Assembly (NCBI GenBank): GCA_023423895.1
Contig: JAFAER010000249.1
Location: forward strand, 103,847 to 167,846
Origin: Pseudomonadota bacterium
Lineage (GTDB): Bacteria; Myxococcota_A; Polyangia; Polyangiales; Polyangiaceae
Length of the DNA: 64,000 bases
Direction: 5' to 3'
The notes under the pieces are model-generated. The model saw nothing but the letters and a program-made list of their open reading frames with translations, had not been told where the DNA came from and did not search any database. Below are positions 51,274-59,479 of this stretch, one piece after another. Every line of letters starts with the position of its first letter. Positions within the stretch are counted from its first letter, which is position 1. A program made the position numbers and the translations under genes.

Positions 51274-52209
51274 ATGGGAGCGATGGGGAGTCGGAAGGCC
51301 AAGCCGAAGAGGGCGCCGGCGCGTGCCGCGGGTACGCCGGAGCGCGACGCGCAGCGCACCGTCGATGCAGCCGACGCGGACGAAGAGGCCCTTCGGCCGT
51401 CGTCCACGATGACCCGCGAGGTGGAGGCGGTCACCGCCGAGGAGCTCATCGCGAGAAGCGCCGCGGGCTCCGTCCCGAAGATCCGCAGCGTCCCTCCGCC
51501 TGCGCAGACCGAGCCCCGGCTCCAGCCTAGCGACGACCTCGAACAGACGCTCGAGGCGCCGTCTGCGCCCAGGCTCGCGATCATGGACGCCGCCGAGACG
51601 CTGCTCCCCGACGTCGGCTTCGCAGCGCTCACGAAGGAGCAGATCGCGAGGGCAGCGAACATCTCGATCGACGTCTTCCACGCGCACTTCGCCGACAAGC
51701 GGGCGCTGCTTCGTGCGCTGAACGAGCGCTTCTGCGCGCAGGCGATCACGGTCACGAACGAAGCGACGCGGAGCGGCATCTGGGACAACGCTTCGCCGCG
51801 CGAGCTCATCGAGGTGGCCGTACGTTCGATCCTGGATGTCGTGCTCGACAACGCCGAGCTCGTCAGAGCGGTCCTCGCATCCGCGGACGCAGACGCGGAC
51901 GCGGATGCGAGGCAGCCGGGTGGCGGCGATGCGGCGGGTGCGAAGACCGACGGAGTGGACCTCGTCGAAGGGTTCCGCCAGGTGGGCCGGAACATCACAG
52001 CGCGGATCATGCTCGTCCTCGACGGGATGAAGGTGACCGACAAACCGTCCGAGCGCGACGTCGCGTTCGTCTTCCTTCTCGCTGTGTCGCTCGCGCATCA
52101 GACGATCCTGGTCGGGCCCGAGTGGAGCGGCGTCGACTTCGATCGGGACGAGCTCTACGAGCGCATGGTCCGCACCGTCCGCGGCTACTTCGGAGAGCGG
52201 CTCTGGTGA
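51274..52209 (+). CDS. TetR-family regulator with long N-terminal extension
   Basis: The 311-residue protein has about 95 extra residues (basic KAKPKRAPARAAGTP, then a disordered, acidic stretch) before a TetR DNA-binding domain: MDAAETLLPDVGFAALT, then the helix-turn-helix KEQIARAANISIDVFHAHFADKRALL. The C-terminal ligand-binding part contains a short Ala-Asp run (ADADADADAR) before more helices. ATG chosen at 51274 (GAGAGG upstream); 51283 is possible. It probably regulates the dehydrogenase-thioesterase operon, with an acyl-CoA or hydroxyacid as a plausible but unproven inducer. Confidence 0.85.
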   Translation: MGAMGSRKAKPKRAPARAAGTPERDAQRTVDAADADEEALRPSSTMTREVEAVTAEELIARSAAGSVPKIRSVPPPAQTEPRLQPSDDLEQTLEAPSAPRLAIMDAAETLLPDVGFAALTKEQIARAANISIDVFHAHFADKRALLRALNERFCAQAITVTNEATRSGIWDNASPRELIEVAVRSILDVVLDNAELVRAVLASADADADADARQPGGGDAAGAKTDGVDLVEGFRQVGRNITARIMLVLDGMKVTDKPSERDVAFVFLLAVSLAHQTILVGPEWSGVDFDRDELYERMVRTVRGYFGERLW

Positions 52210-52287
52210 TCGGCCCCGGCCCCACGCGGCGCTGCCGTTCCACGGCGTTCGCGGATGGCCGCGCGCCGTGCTAGACGCTCGGTCGTC

Positions 52288-52509
52288 ATGGGCCGCACCG
52301 TCGATCGTTCTTTTGCCCGCATGGTCGCGTACAAGCGCATCGTCACCGGCAGCGTGTCGATCGCGTGCGGCGTCGGCCTGATCATCGCGCTCGCCGCGAA
52401 AGGGAATCCCCCGCCGATCGCCGCGCTTGCGCTGCTCATCTTCTTCGGCGGAGGCGCATGGACGCTCCGCGACGGTCTACGCCTCCGCCGCGAGCTCCTC
52501 CGGAGCTGA
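52288..52509 (+). CDS. Small membrane protein (two helices)
   Basis: A 73-residue protein with two hydrophobic segments, about 18-36 (VTGSVSIACGVGLIIALAA) and 43-60 (IAALALLIFFGGGAW), a basic N-terminus and an Arg-rich end, so both ends probably face the cytoplasm. The ATG at MGRTVDRSF was chosen; an in-frame ATG at 52255 would add 11 residues. It follows the TetR gene by 78 bases. No family recognised. Confidence 0.62.
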   Translation: MGRTVDRSFARMVAYKRIVTGSVSIACGVGLIIALAAKGNPPPIAALALLIFFGGGAWTLRDGLRLRRELLRS

Positions 52510-52619
52510 CGGCGCATCCGCGCGACGACCTGGATCGTTCGTTCTCCACCGGCTCCACCTGACGCTGCGCACGGCGCGAGCGTCCTCGCGCGTTCACCGA
52601 GAGCGGGTTAAGGTTGAGC

Positions 52620-53330
52620 ATGCGCGTTGCGATCGCCGCCGCCGTTGCCGTGTCCGCGTCTGCAGCCCTCGTGTTCGCATGCTCCGACGAGACGCCCGCG
52701 ACACCACCAGGTGTGGGCGATCGCGATGGCGGCGCAGACACGACGAACGACGACGCGTCCACGCGGCAAGACGCGGGCGGCAACCGCGCCCCCACTGGCT
52801 GTCTGCTCAAGACGACCGACTACACCATCGGGGCAAAGGCCGAGAACGTCCCGCGCACGGACATCCAGAACGCCGTCGACTGGACCGACGTCGACGGGGC
52901 TCTCTCCGAGGACGGGAAGTTCGCGACCGTGACGCTCGACGTGGGGCAGGAGTCGGCCGGCCTCCGCGTCAGCGGCTTCGGGTTCGCGATCCCGGACACC
53001 GCCGAGACGTGGGGCATCGAGGTCGAGCTCAAGCGCCGCGCGCCCGAAGGTGGTGTCGAAGACGCGCGGGTCGACGTCGAGATCGAAGGCAAGCCGACCC
53101 GCTTCAAGTACATGAAGACGCCGTGGCCGACGAGCATCGTGGGCACCCACGCCTACGGACAGGCCGTCGACACCTGGGGCGTCAATCTCTTCCCGTCGGA
53201 CGTCAACAAGGCGAGCTTCGCCGCGAAGCTGACGGTCAAGCGCACCGCGGACGCGGTCGGAGCGGTCACCGCGATCGTCGACTCACTCAAGATCGCGGTG
53301 CACTTCTGCCCCGAGCCGATCAAGCAGTGA
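52620..53330 (+). CDS. Putative lipoprotein (236 aa)
   Basis: The product starts MRVAIAAAVAVSASAAL with Cys 21 in VFAC, then an Asp/Gly-rich linker. A beta-rich domain follows: GCLLKTTDYTIGAKAENV, SAGLRVSGFGFAIPDTAETWGIEVELKR and KASFAAKLTVKRT, with two cysteines likely linked. The pattern of conserved 'W.....L' and repeated strands suggests a jelly-roll carbohydrate-binding-like fold, but there is no named match. AAGG precedes the ATG. The 3' end overlaps the convergent hemolysin III gene by 11 bases. Confidence 0.75.
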   Translation: MRVAIAAAVAVSASAALVFACSDETPATPPGVGDRDGGADTTNDDASTRQDAGGNRAPTGCLLKTTDYTIGAKAENVPRTDIQNAVDWTDVDGALSEDGKFATVTLDVGQESAGLRVSGFGFAIPDTAETWGIEVELKRRAPEGGVEDARVDVEIEGKPTRFKYMKTPWPTSIVGTHAYGQAVDTWGVNLFPSDVNKASFAAKLTVKRTADAVGAVTAIVDSLKIAVHFCPEPIKQ

Positions 53331-53985
53331 CGCGCAGCACCAGCGCCACGTGAGCGAACAGGAAGACGCTCGCGAGGATGACGAGGGCGTGGAAGACCTC
53401 GTGATAGCCGAACACGCGCGGAAACGGGTCCGGCCGCTTCAGCGCGTAGACCGCAGCTCCGATGCTGAACGTCACGCCGCTCGCGACCAGGAGGCCAATC
53501 GGAAGTGAACCGACGACCGCGACGCGATCGAGCACCTGACCTACGACGGTCCAGCCGAGGGCAACGCAGAGCAGCGACGTCATCCACTTCGGAGCGTTCG
53601 GCCAGACGAGAGACTTGAGGACGCCGACGAGCGAGCCGACCCAGATGGCGGCGAGCGCACCGTGCCCACCGGTGCTCGAGGGAACCAGCGCGAACAGCGG
53701 CGTGTAGCCGCCACCGATGAGCAGGAAGATCGCCGCGTGGTCGAGGCGGCGCATGCGCTTGCGGGCGCTCGGCGACCAATCGACCCGATGGTAGAGCGCG
53801 CTCGTCCCGAAGAGGTTCACGAGCGACGCGCTGAAGACGAACGCGGCCGCCGTCGGAGCGCCTGCACCTGCCCGCACGACGAGCGCCGCGCACGCGGCGA
53901 TGGCGCAGAAGAACGAGATCTGATGGGACACGCCACGAAGCAGCGGCTTCGCGGATGACGCGAGAAACGCAGTACGGGTTGCCAT
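53320..53985 (-). CDS. Hemolysin III/PAQR-family membrane protein
   Basis: A 221-residue protein with seven hydrophobic helices and the PAQR signatures: GVSHQISFF, TSALYHRVDWSP, RRLDHAAIFLLIGGGYTP and GYHEVFHALVI. The last has the conserved His residues that bind zinc in the eukaryotic receptors. Bacterial members are called hemolysin III by tradition; lipid hydrolysis or membrane homeostasis is likely, and cytolysis is unproven. A GGGG lies 7 bases before the ATG; upstream open frame is not conserved. It is divergent from the metallo-beta-lactamase-fold gene. Confidence 0.93.
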   Translation of the reverse strand: MATRTAFLASSAKPLLRGVSHQISFFCAIAACAALVVRAGAGAPTAAAFVFSASLVNLFGTSALYHRVDWSPSARKRMRRLDHAAIFLLIGGGYTPLFALVPSSTGGHGALAAIWVGSLVGVLKSLVWPNAPKWMTSLLCVALGWTVVGQVLDRVAVVGSLPIGLLVASGVTFSIGAAVYALKRPDPFPRVFGYHEVFHALVILASVFLFAHVALVLRVTA

Positions 53986-54210
53986 CGGGAGCCCCTTTCC
54001 TCGATCCCACGACTTCCAGGGATCCGTCGCGAAACGCAGTAGAGAGGACAGGCCCTCTACTCGGATCCGAGAGCGACGTCGACTGGCAGATTGCCGCCGT
54101 TGGACGACGACGACACGCACCACTCTGGCGAGGCGCGATTTCCCGTTCGACGCGCGGATGAGCAGCCAGACCGGACGGTCGCTCGCGGGCCGGCATATGC
54201 TGCCTCCTCG

Positions 54211-55581
54211 ATGGACTGGCATTGCCTCGGTCATGCATCGTGGCTGGCGGAGGTGAACGGGCTTCGACTCCTGTTCGACCCGCTCCTGGAGGAGAACCAC
54301 GCTGGTCACCACGGCGGCGTGTTCGAGGTCTTTCCGCCGCGCACGATCGATGCGGACGCACTGCGGGCCGACTTCATCTTCGTCTCACATCGGCACCCGG
54401 ACCACTTCGACCTGAACAGTCTTCGCCGGCTGGCCGCGCTCGACCGCGAGTCGGTCTTCGTGACGTCCGACCCGCTCGTGGGGTCGTGCGCCCAGCGCAT
54501 CGGGTTCAGGACGGTCCGCGTGGTCGGGCCCGAGACGGTGATCGACCTCGACGGTCCCCGCCTCATCACCTCACCCTCCGCGGGCGTGAGCGATCCCGAA
54601 TGGGGCGTAGTCGTCGCGAACGACGAGGGTGTCGTGTACGACCAGATCGACACGTCGATCGGTTCTCCCGCGGAGGTGCGGGCCTTCTTCGAGCGCGCCA
54701 GCGCGGCGCTCGGGCGCCCGGCCGACGCGGCGCTCGAGCGGCTGTTGACTCTCGCGCTCGTGCGCTGGCAGCCCCTCCTCGAAGTGGATGCCATGCTCGC
54801 CGGCACGATCGGGTTCCCGTTCGCGGCCTACGCCGCCGAGCTCGAACGCTGCGCTGCGCTCGACGCGCGCGTCATCTGTCCAGCTTCCGCAGGCGCGCGC
54901 CACGCGGGGCCGTTCGGCTTCATGAACCGGCTCGTGTATCCCGTCACGGAGACGCAGTTCCTCGCGGACATGTACGCTCGATCGCCGTCGACGCGATCGG
55001 AGCGTCACGTCACCGGCGCGACGTACCGCGTGCGCGGCGGAGACGTCGTCGTCGACCACGACGGAGCGGTCCGTTCGGGGATCGTCACCGGCGTCGGTAG
55101 CCCTTCCGATCCGCGCTCGTTCCGGCCGCTCGAGATCCCGCACGTCGCCGATCCGAACCTCGATGCGCGGCCCGTCGACGAGCTCCGGTCGATCGCGAGT
55201 GTTTGGGTCCGCAACGTGCTCGTGCCGGCGCTCGAACGTGCTGCGGGGCAGAGGCGCCTCCGGTGGGTGCTGGAGGTGGTGCTGCCCTCGACGACCGACG
55301 TCTTCACGATCGACAACGTCGCCGGTGGCCACGCGAAGCTCACGAACGACGACCACGCAGACTGGGACGTCCGTTGCGTCGTCGCCGGTTCGCTCCTCGT
55401 CGACGTCCTCGAGGCGCGTCGACACTGGGGCGACCTGCTGCTCGGAGGGATGCTTCGCGCCTGCAGTCGAGCTCGCCACGTCGATGCGCGCGGGCTTCGC
55501 CGCATCCCACTCCAGCCCCTGTTCGTCTACGAGGCCCTCTCGTACGAAGAGAGCCTTCGTCGCATGCTCGATCGCATGTGA
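54211..55581 (+). CDS. MBL-fold protein with CMAH-like C-terminal region
   Basis: A 456-residue protein whose N-terminal ~250 residues are a metallo-beta-lactamase fold: WHCLGHASWLAEVNGLRLLF at the start, then FVSHRHPDHFDL, the HxHxDH metal motif. Later residues (GPFGFMNRLVYPV) have no obvious Rieske Cys/His pair. The C-terminal ~120 residues (VFTIDNVAGGHAKL, RRHWGDLLLGGMLRACSRARH) resemble the end of CMP-N-acetylneuraminate hydroxylase-like proteins, where a SCP2-like domain ends with a 'W.D.L' motif. It may hydrolyse or hydroxylate a small substrate. It starts at MDWHC and is followed by a membrane-protein gene 49 bases later. Confidence 0.8.
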   Translation: MDWHCLGHASWLAEVNGLRLLFDPLLEENHAGHHGGVFEVFPPRTIDADALRADFIFVSHRHPDHFDLNSLRRLAALDRESVFVTSDPLVGSCAQRIGFRTVRVVGPETVIDLDGPRLITSPSAGVSDPEWGVVVANDEGVVYDQIDTSIGSPAEVRAFFERASAALGRPADAALERLLTLALVRWQPLLEVDAMLAGTIGFPFAAYAAELERCAALDARVICPASAGARHAGPFGFMNRLVYPVTETQFLADMYARSPSTRSERHVTGATYRVRGGDVVVDHDGAVRSGIVTGVGSPSDPRSFRPLEIPHVADPNLDARPVDELRSIASVWVRNVLVPALERAAGQRRLRWVLEVVLPSTTDVFTIDNVAGGHAKLTNDDHADWDVRCVVAGSLLVDVLEARRHWGDLLLGGMLRACSRARHVDARGLRRIPLQPLFVYEALSYEESLRRMLDRM

Positions 55582-55630
55582 GACGAACGTCTCATGGAAC
55601 AACCTGCGCCGCTCGGACGTCCCAGGAAAG

Positions 55631-56497
55631 ATGGCAGCGTCCGCGAGCCCGCCGATCTCCCGCACCCGTGAGCTCCTCACCGGGGCATGGATGCTCGGTG
55701 CAGCGGGGATCATGGTGAAGGAGGCCCTCCCCTTCAACTACAGCACGCCGTTCCTCATCCTCCTGGCCGCCGTGCTGACGGCGAGCGGTGCGGGTCTGAC
55801 GCGGCGGTCGCTTCCCGTCCAGATCCTCTCCCGAGGAGCGGCATGGATCGTGCTGCTGCCTGCGCTGCTCGTCACGGGCTTCGCCCTGGCCGACGGACAA
55901 GCTCCGCCGCTCGAGGTCGCTGGTCTGGCCATCACGACCGGAGCGGCGCTGCTCTTCGCGCGGCCGATGCTGCACACGCGTGAGGCCCGCGCGGAGTTCT
56001 CGCCGAAGGTCTTCCGCCGCTGGCTCCTCGCCGGCTCGACGGCGACCGCCGCGACCGGCTTCGTCGCGGGAGCGATCGCCATCACGTCCTTCTCCGCCCA
56101 CGGCGTGATGAACGCGCCGGCTCTGGGGTTCGCGGCGCTCGCCGCTTCTCTCTTCGCCTCTTCGGTCGCCGTCGTGCGTATGCGGTCGTGGGGCATCTTC
56201 CTGGGCGCGCTCACCTCGCTCGTGCTGCTCGTCACGGGCGTGTTCGTCGGCCGCGCGGAGGCGCTGCTGCTCGCGCTCGCGAGCGCCCCGACGCTCTTGA
56301 TGCACTTGCTCCCGGTGCTCGTCGCGCGCTGGAGCCGCTCGGCCGATTCATCGAAGGTGCGCGTCACGAGCGAGCTCGCCGACGAGCCGCACAGCGCGAC
56401 GCGCTACCGCGTCGCCGACGCCGACGCCGACGCGCGCGACGACCTCGGGGTCGAGACGGAACCTCGGATGACGGAACGCGCCGCGCTCCGTGCGTAG
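55631..56497 (+). CDS. Polytopic membrane protein of unknown function
   Basis: A 288-residue protein with about eight hydrophobic segments (from about 18 to 225, e.g. FLILLAAVLTASGAGL, WIVLLPALLVTGFALADG, SWGIFLGALTSLVLLVTGV). A cytoplasmic tail of some 60 residues includes an Ala-Asp repeat (VADADADARDD). AGGAAAG just precedes the ATG. It lies 49 bases after the MBL-fold gene and may form a two-gene unit with it. No conserved motif recognised. Confidence 0.75.
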   Translation: MAASASPPISRTRELLTGAWMLGAAGIMVKEALPFNYSTPFLILLAAVLTASGAGLTRRSLPVQILSRGAAWIVLLPALLVTGFALADGQAPPLEVAGLAITTGAALLFARPMLHTREARAEFSPKVFRRWLLAGSTATAATGFVAGAIAITSFSAHGVMNAPALGFAALAASLFASSVAVVRMRSWGIFLGALTSLVLLVTGVFVGRAEALLLALASAPTLLMHLLPVLVARWSRSADSSKVRVTSELADEPHSATRYRVADADADARDDLGVETEPRMTERAALRA

Positions 56498-56600
56498 CCG
56501 ACGTCGTGGCGTCCCTTCGTAGCGCGCGGCCTGGTCGTGCCTTCGCAGCCCGCATCTGCCGTCTGGCTGCGCCGCGAGACATCGCTAAGATGAGGGGCGG

Positions 56601-57257
56601 ATGCACCAGGCCACGGCCGCCGCGCGCGAGGTCACGCCGGAGTCGGCGATACCGGCAGCCGCGCATGCGCATACTCATGCCTACCAGCCGCTCGACCCGC
56701 CGCACGTCGTTCTTCCGCCGGCGCAGCGCGCTCGCCGGGTCGCGCTCGGGCTGTCGATCACCGCGGTCGTCTTCGCGTTGGCGTGTGGGTTCTGCGGCAG
56801 ACGAGCGTTCGCTCTTCGCGAAGCGGCGACCGACGTCGTGATGCCCTGGGTCCTCGCGACCCTCGCGCTGCTGCTCGTCGCGATGCTCCTGCGGATGATC
56901 GGTGCCATCTGCGAGCTCCTGTGGCTCGAGCGCACGTGGTCGAACCTCCCGGATCGACTCCGCAGGGTCGGTCCGCTCGACGAGGTCAGCTCCGGGATGG
57001 CGATCGGCATCAGCTTCGTCCCCGGTGTCGCGTGGGTGTGGAAGCTCGGGCTCGTGGTCGGCATCGCGAACGGCTTCGAGGCGATCCGCGCGCAGACTCC
57101 CTTCAACGCTCCCGTACCGAGGCGCCTCGGGATCGCGGCCGTCATCGTCGGGTGGATCCCAGGGCTCAACGTCTACGTTGCGCCGTTCTTGTGGGAAATG
57201 TTCGCGGTGCGCATCGATGCCTGCGTGAAGCAGATCATGGCCGCGCGCGCGGCGTGA
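56601..57257 (+). CDS. Membrane protein of unknown function (218 aa)
   Basis: The protein has a ~45-residue hydrophilic N-terminus with a His/Thr patch (HAHTHAYQ). Two hydrophobic segments follow (about 48-64 and 80-100), then GMAIGISFVPGVAWVWKLGLVVGI and an amphipathic C-terminus that resembles bacterial DUF4328-like proteins in spacing, which I cannot confirm. GAGGGGCGG lies close before the ATG. It converges with the lectin lipoprotein gene 6 bases away. Confidence 0.72.
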   Translation: MHQATAAAREVTPESAIPAAAHAHTHAYQPLDPPHVVLPPAQRARRVALGLSITAVVFALACGFCGRRAFALREAATDVVMPWVLATLALLLVAMLLRMIGAICELLWLERTWSNLPDRLRRVGPLDEVSSGMAIGISFVPGVAWVWKLGLVVGIANGFEAIRAQTPFNAPVPRRLGIAAVIVGWIPGLNVYVAPFLWEMFAVRIDACVKQIMAARAA

Positions 57258-57263
57258 GACGCG

Positions 57264-57929
57264 TCATTCGTATTCGATGACGGCGCTCCGGACGAGATCC
57301 GACCCGTCGTCGACGTCGTTCCACCCGCGGTCCGCAGCGCTGGCTCGATAGTAGTGCGCGACGTGTTCGTCGCCTCCGTGATCGTTCGGCTCCGGAGCGC
57401 GCCAGTCCACGAACGACCATGTCTCGCCAGTGACCCAGGCCCATCCTCCGGCCGGCTCGTTGCCACCGTCGTTCGCCTTCGGATCGGGTTGGTGCGCGCC
57501 GATCCACGGCCCATAGCCTCCCTCGAAGGCATCGGTGCGCGCGTAGACGATCGACGCGACGAAGGCGCCCTCGGCGGTCGAGGTCATCGTCACGAGGTGA
57601 CCGCCGGCCGTCACCGCATCGTTGCGCGCTTGGGTCCACGTCACGGGCTTGGGATAGACGCGGACCTCGTAGCGGTGACCGTTCTCGGACCACTCGATGC
57701 CGGGCCGGAGCGCATCGGCCTCCACGAACGCGTCAGCGTTGCCGCTGTCGCTCGGCGGCGGCGAGGATCCACCCTCGACGTCCACGCGCACGTCCTCGCC
57801 GGCGTCCGGTGTGACGACCGGGGCAGGGCTCTCCTCGGACAGGCCGGACGTCGACACGAAGACCGAACAGCCGCCGATCACCCCCAGCGCACACCCTACC
57901 AAGAGCACGCGAGCAGACATCCCGGACAT
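57264..57929 (-). CDS. C-type lectin-domain lipoprotein
   Basis: The 221-residue product has a lipoprotein signal (ALGVIGGC) and an Asp/Ser/Pro linker. A C-type-lectin fold follows: VTWTQARNDAVTAGGHLVTM, STAEGAFV, GPWIGAHQPD, GGWAWVTGETWSFVDW, APEPND and RGWNDV. These match the 'WI.A' and 'EPN...WND' calcium/sugar-binding elements of the family (EPN usually favours mannose-type binding). The two normal disulfide cysteines of eukaryotic lectins are absent, as often in bacteria. It probably binds glycans at the cell surface. A second ATG three codons in is an alternative start. Confidence 0.88.
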   Translation of the reverse strand: MSGMSARVLLVGCALGVIGGCSVFVSTSGLSEESPAPVVTPDAGEDVRVDVEGGSSPPPSDSGNADAFVEADALRPGIEWSENGHRYEVRVYPKPVTWTQARNDAVTAGGHLVTMTSTAEGAFVASIVYARTDAFEGGYGPWIGAHQPDPKANDGGNEPAGGWAWVTGETWSFVDWRAPEPNDHGGDEHVAHYYRASAADRGWNDVDDGSDLVRSAVIEYE

Positions 57930-58044
57930 CGTAGCCCGTCACGAGCCAGGATGAACGGCGAACGACGCCGGAGAACGAGGACCGACGAAGGACGGACGAC
58001 GACGATGTCGTCGGAGCGAGCAGCGTGCGGGAGTCGTCTACGCG

Positions 58045-58563
58045 CTACTTCCGGCGGATCGATTTGATCAGGACGTTCTCGAGCGGGGCGTCCTTCGAGA
58101 ACGGGCCCTTCGAGCCGGTCTTCACGTTGACGATCTTGTCGACGACATCCATTCCCGACGTCACCGTGCCGAACACGGTATAGCCCCACCCCGACGCGTT
58201 CTTGCCGGTGTGGTCGAGGAAGCCGTTGTCCTTCACGTTCACGAAGAACTGCGCCGTCGCCGAATGCGGATCGCTCGTTCGCGCCATGGCAACCGTGCCG
58301 CGCGTGTTCTTGAGCCCGTTGTCGGCCTCGTTCTCGACCGCATCCCGCACGGGCTTCTTCTCGTAGTCGGCGTCGTACCCGCCGCCCTGCGCCATGAAGC
58401 CGGGGATCACGCGATGGAAGATCGTTCCGTCGTAGTGCTTCGCCTCGACGTACGCGAGGAAGTTGGCGACGGTCTTGGGAGCTTTCGCCTCATCGAGGTC
58501 GATTTCGATGCTCCCCAGGTCTGTATCGACGACGACGGAGGTGGTCATGGTGCGGCCGAGCAT
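58045..58563 (-). CDS. Cyclophilin-type peptidyl-prolyl isomerase
   Basis: A 172-residue cyclophilin showing SIEIDLDEAKAPKTVANFLAYV, GTIFHRVIPGFMAQGGGY, ARTSDPHSATAQFFVN, NGFLDH and GYTVFGTVTSGMDVVDKI. It carries the catalytic Arg and the Phe/Met/Gln of the proline pocket. It catalyses cis-trans isomerisation of Xaa-Pro bonds. No signal peptide, so it is cytoplasmic. The start at 58563 has AGGGG upstream; ATG at 58548 (MTTSVVVD) is a normal alternative. It lies between the TetR gene and the lectin gene in the same direction. Confidence 0.93.
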   Translation of the reverse strand: MLGRTMTTSVVVDTDLGSIEIDLDEAKAPKTVANFLAYVEAKHYDGTIFHRVIPGFMAQGGGYDADYEKKPVRDAVENEADNGLKNTRGTVAMARTSDPHSATAQFFVNVKDNGFLDHTGKNASGWGYTVFGTVTSGMDVVDKIVNVKTGSKGPFSKDAPLENVLIKSIRRK

Positions 58564-58754
58564 ATCGCCCCTGCTCGGGCTGCCAACTGCAATCGCGAGG
58601 GCTGCCGCCCCACGATCCACGCTGCTCTTCGGAGGTTCGACGTCGCGCTCTTCCCGTCTGGAGTGCGGGCTCGCTGGTAACTGCCGTGGCCACGTAAGCG
58701 CCACGTAGCGCACGCAAGCGCCACGACGCCGCGGCTACGAGCTGGCGCTGCGCA

Positions 58755-59375
58755 TCACTCCTCGGAGAAGAGCGCTCGCAACCCTGCGAGGTGATAGCGG
58801 GAGTAGCTCGCGACCGCGCGCCGGATGTCGTCCTCGTCCTCGTACGCCTCGAGGATGCGCGCATTCGTCTGGAGCAGACTCTCGTAGATGCGCTCGAGCG
58901 CGAAGCGTGTGGTCTCCGCGATCCGGATGCCTGGTCGCACCGATCGAAAATGAGCGATGGCGAGCCGCACGAGCTCCTGGGCGGTGTCAGCGGCGAAGCT
59001 CGCCCACCGCGTTCCGTCGGCCCGACCAAGGAGGATGACGAGCCGGAGCCGGTTCTCGATGGTGAACCGGAGCAGCTCCTCGGAGGCCGTGAACCAAGGA
59101 GCGTCGGCCCCGAGACGCCCCACGTCTTCGACCCCCGCAAGCGCGCTCACCCGTTGAGAAAGGAGCCCGGAGAACTGCCGGACGAACGTCTCGTCGAGCG
59201 CGTCTTCGAACAGCGCCTCCTTGTTCTCGTAGTACCGGTAGACGTTTCCCGTCGAGATGCCGGCCGTGGCCGCAATCTCGCCGATGGTCGCGGCCGCATA
59301 CCCCTTCTTCGCGAAGACGCGGAGCGCCGCCTCCACGATGCGCTTCTGAACTTCTTCCTTGAGGACCTGGGCCAT
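58755..59375 (-). CDS. TetR-family transcriptional regulator
   Basis: A 206-residue TetR/AcrR protein. Helix-turn-helix: RIVEAALRVFAKKGYAAATI, then GEIAATAGISTGNVYRYYENKEALF. The ligand-binding C-terminal domain is helical and diverges, as usual. ATG at MAQVLKEEV was taken, with an adjacent GGAG; a TTG six codons upstream is less likely. It lies downstream of, and in the same direction as, the MFS transporter gene, 104 bases apart, a common regulator-transporter arrangement, so the transporter is the likely target. Confidence 0.9.
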   Translation of the reverse strand: MAQVLKEEVQKRIVEAALRVFAKKGYAAATIGEIAATAGISTGNVYRYYENKEALFEDALDETFVRQFSGLLSQRVSALAGVEDVGRLGADAPWFTASEELLRFTIENRLRLVILLGRADGTRWASFAADTAQELVRLAIAHFRSVRPGIRIAETTRFALERIYESLLQTNARILEAYEDEDDIRRAVASYSRYHLAGLRALFSEE

Positions 59376-59479
59376 CTCCGACCTGAAAGCCAACCTGAAA
59401 CAAGAACGGACGACTCATCGATATCGCGGGCGCGAGCCAAGGCGGCAAGGCGGCCCGCGCCCGGCCTGATGGATCGCGC

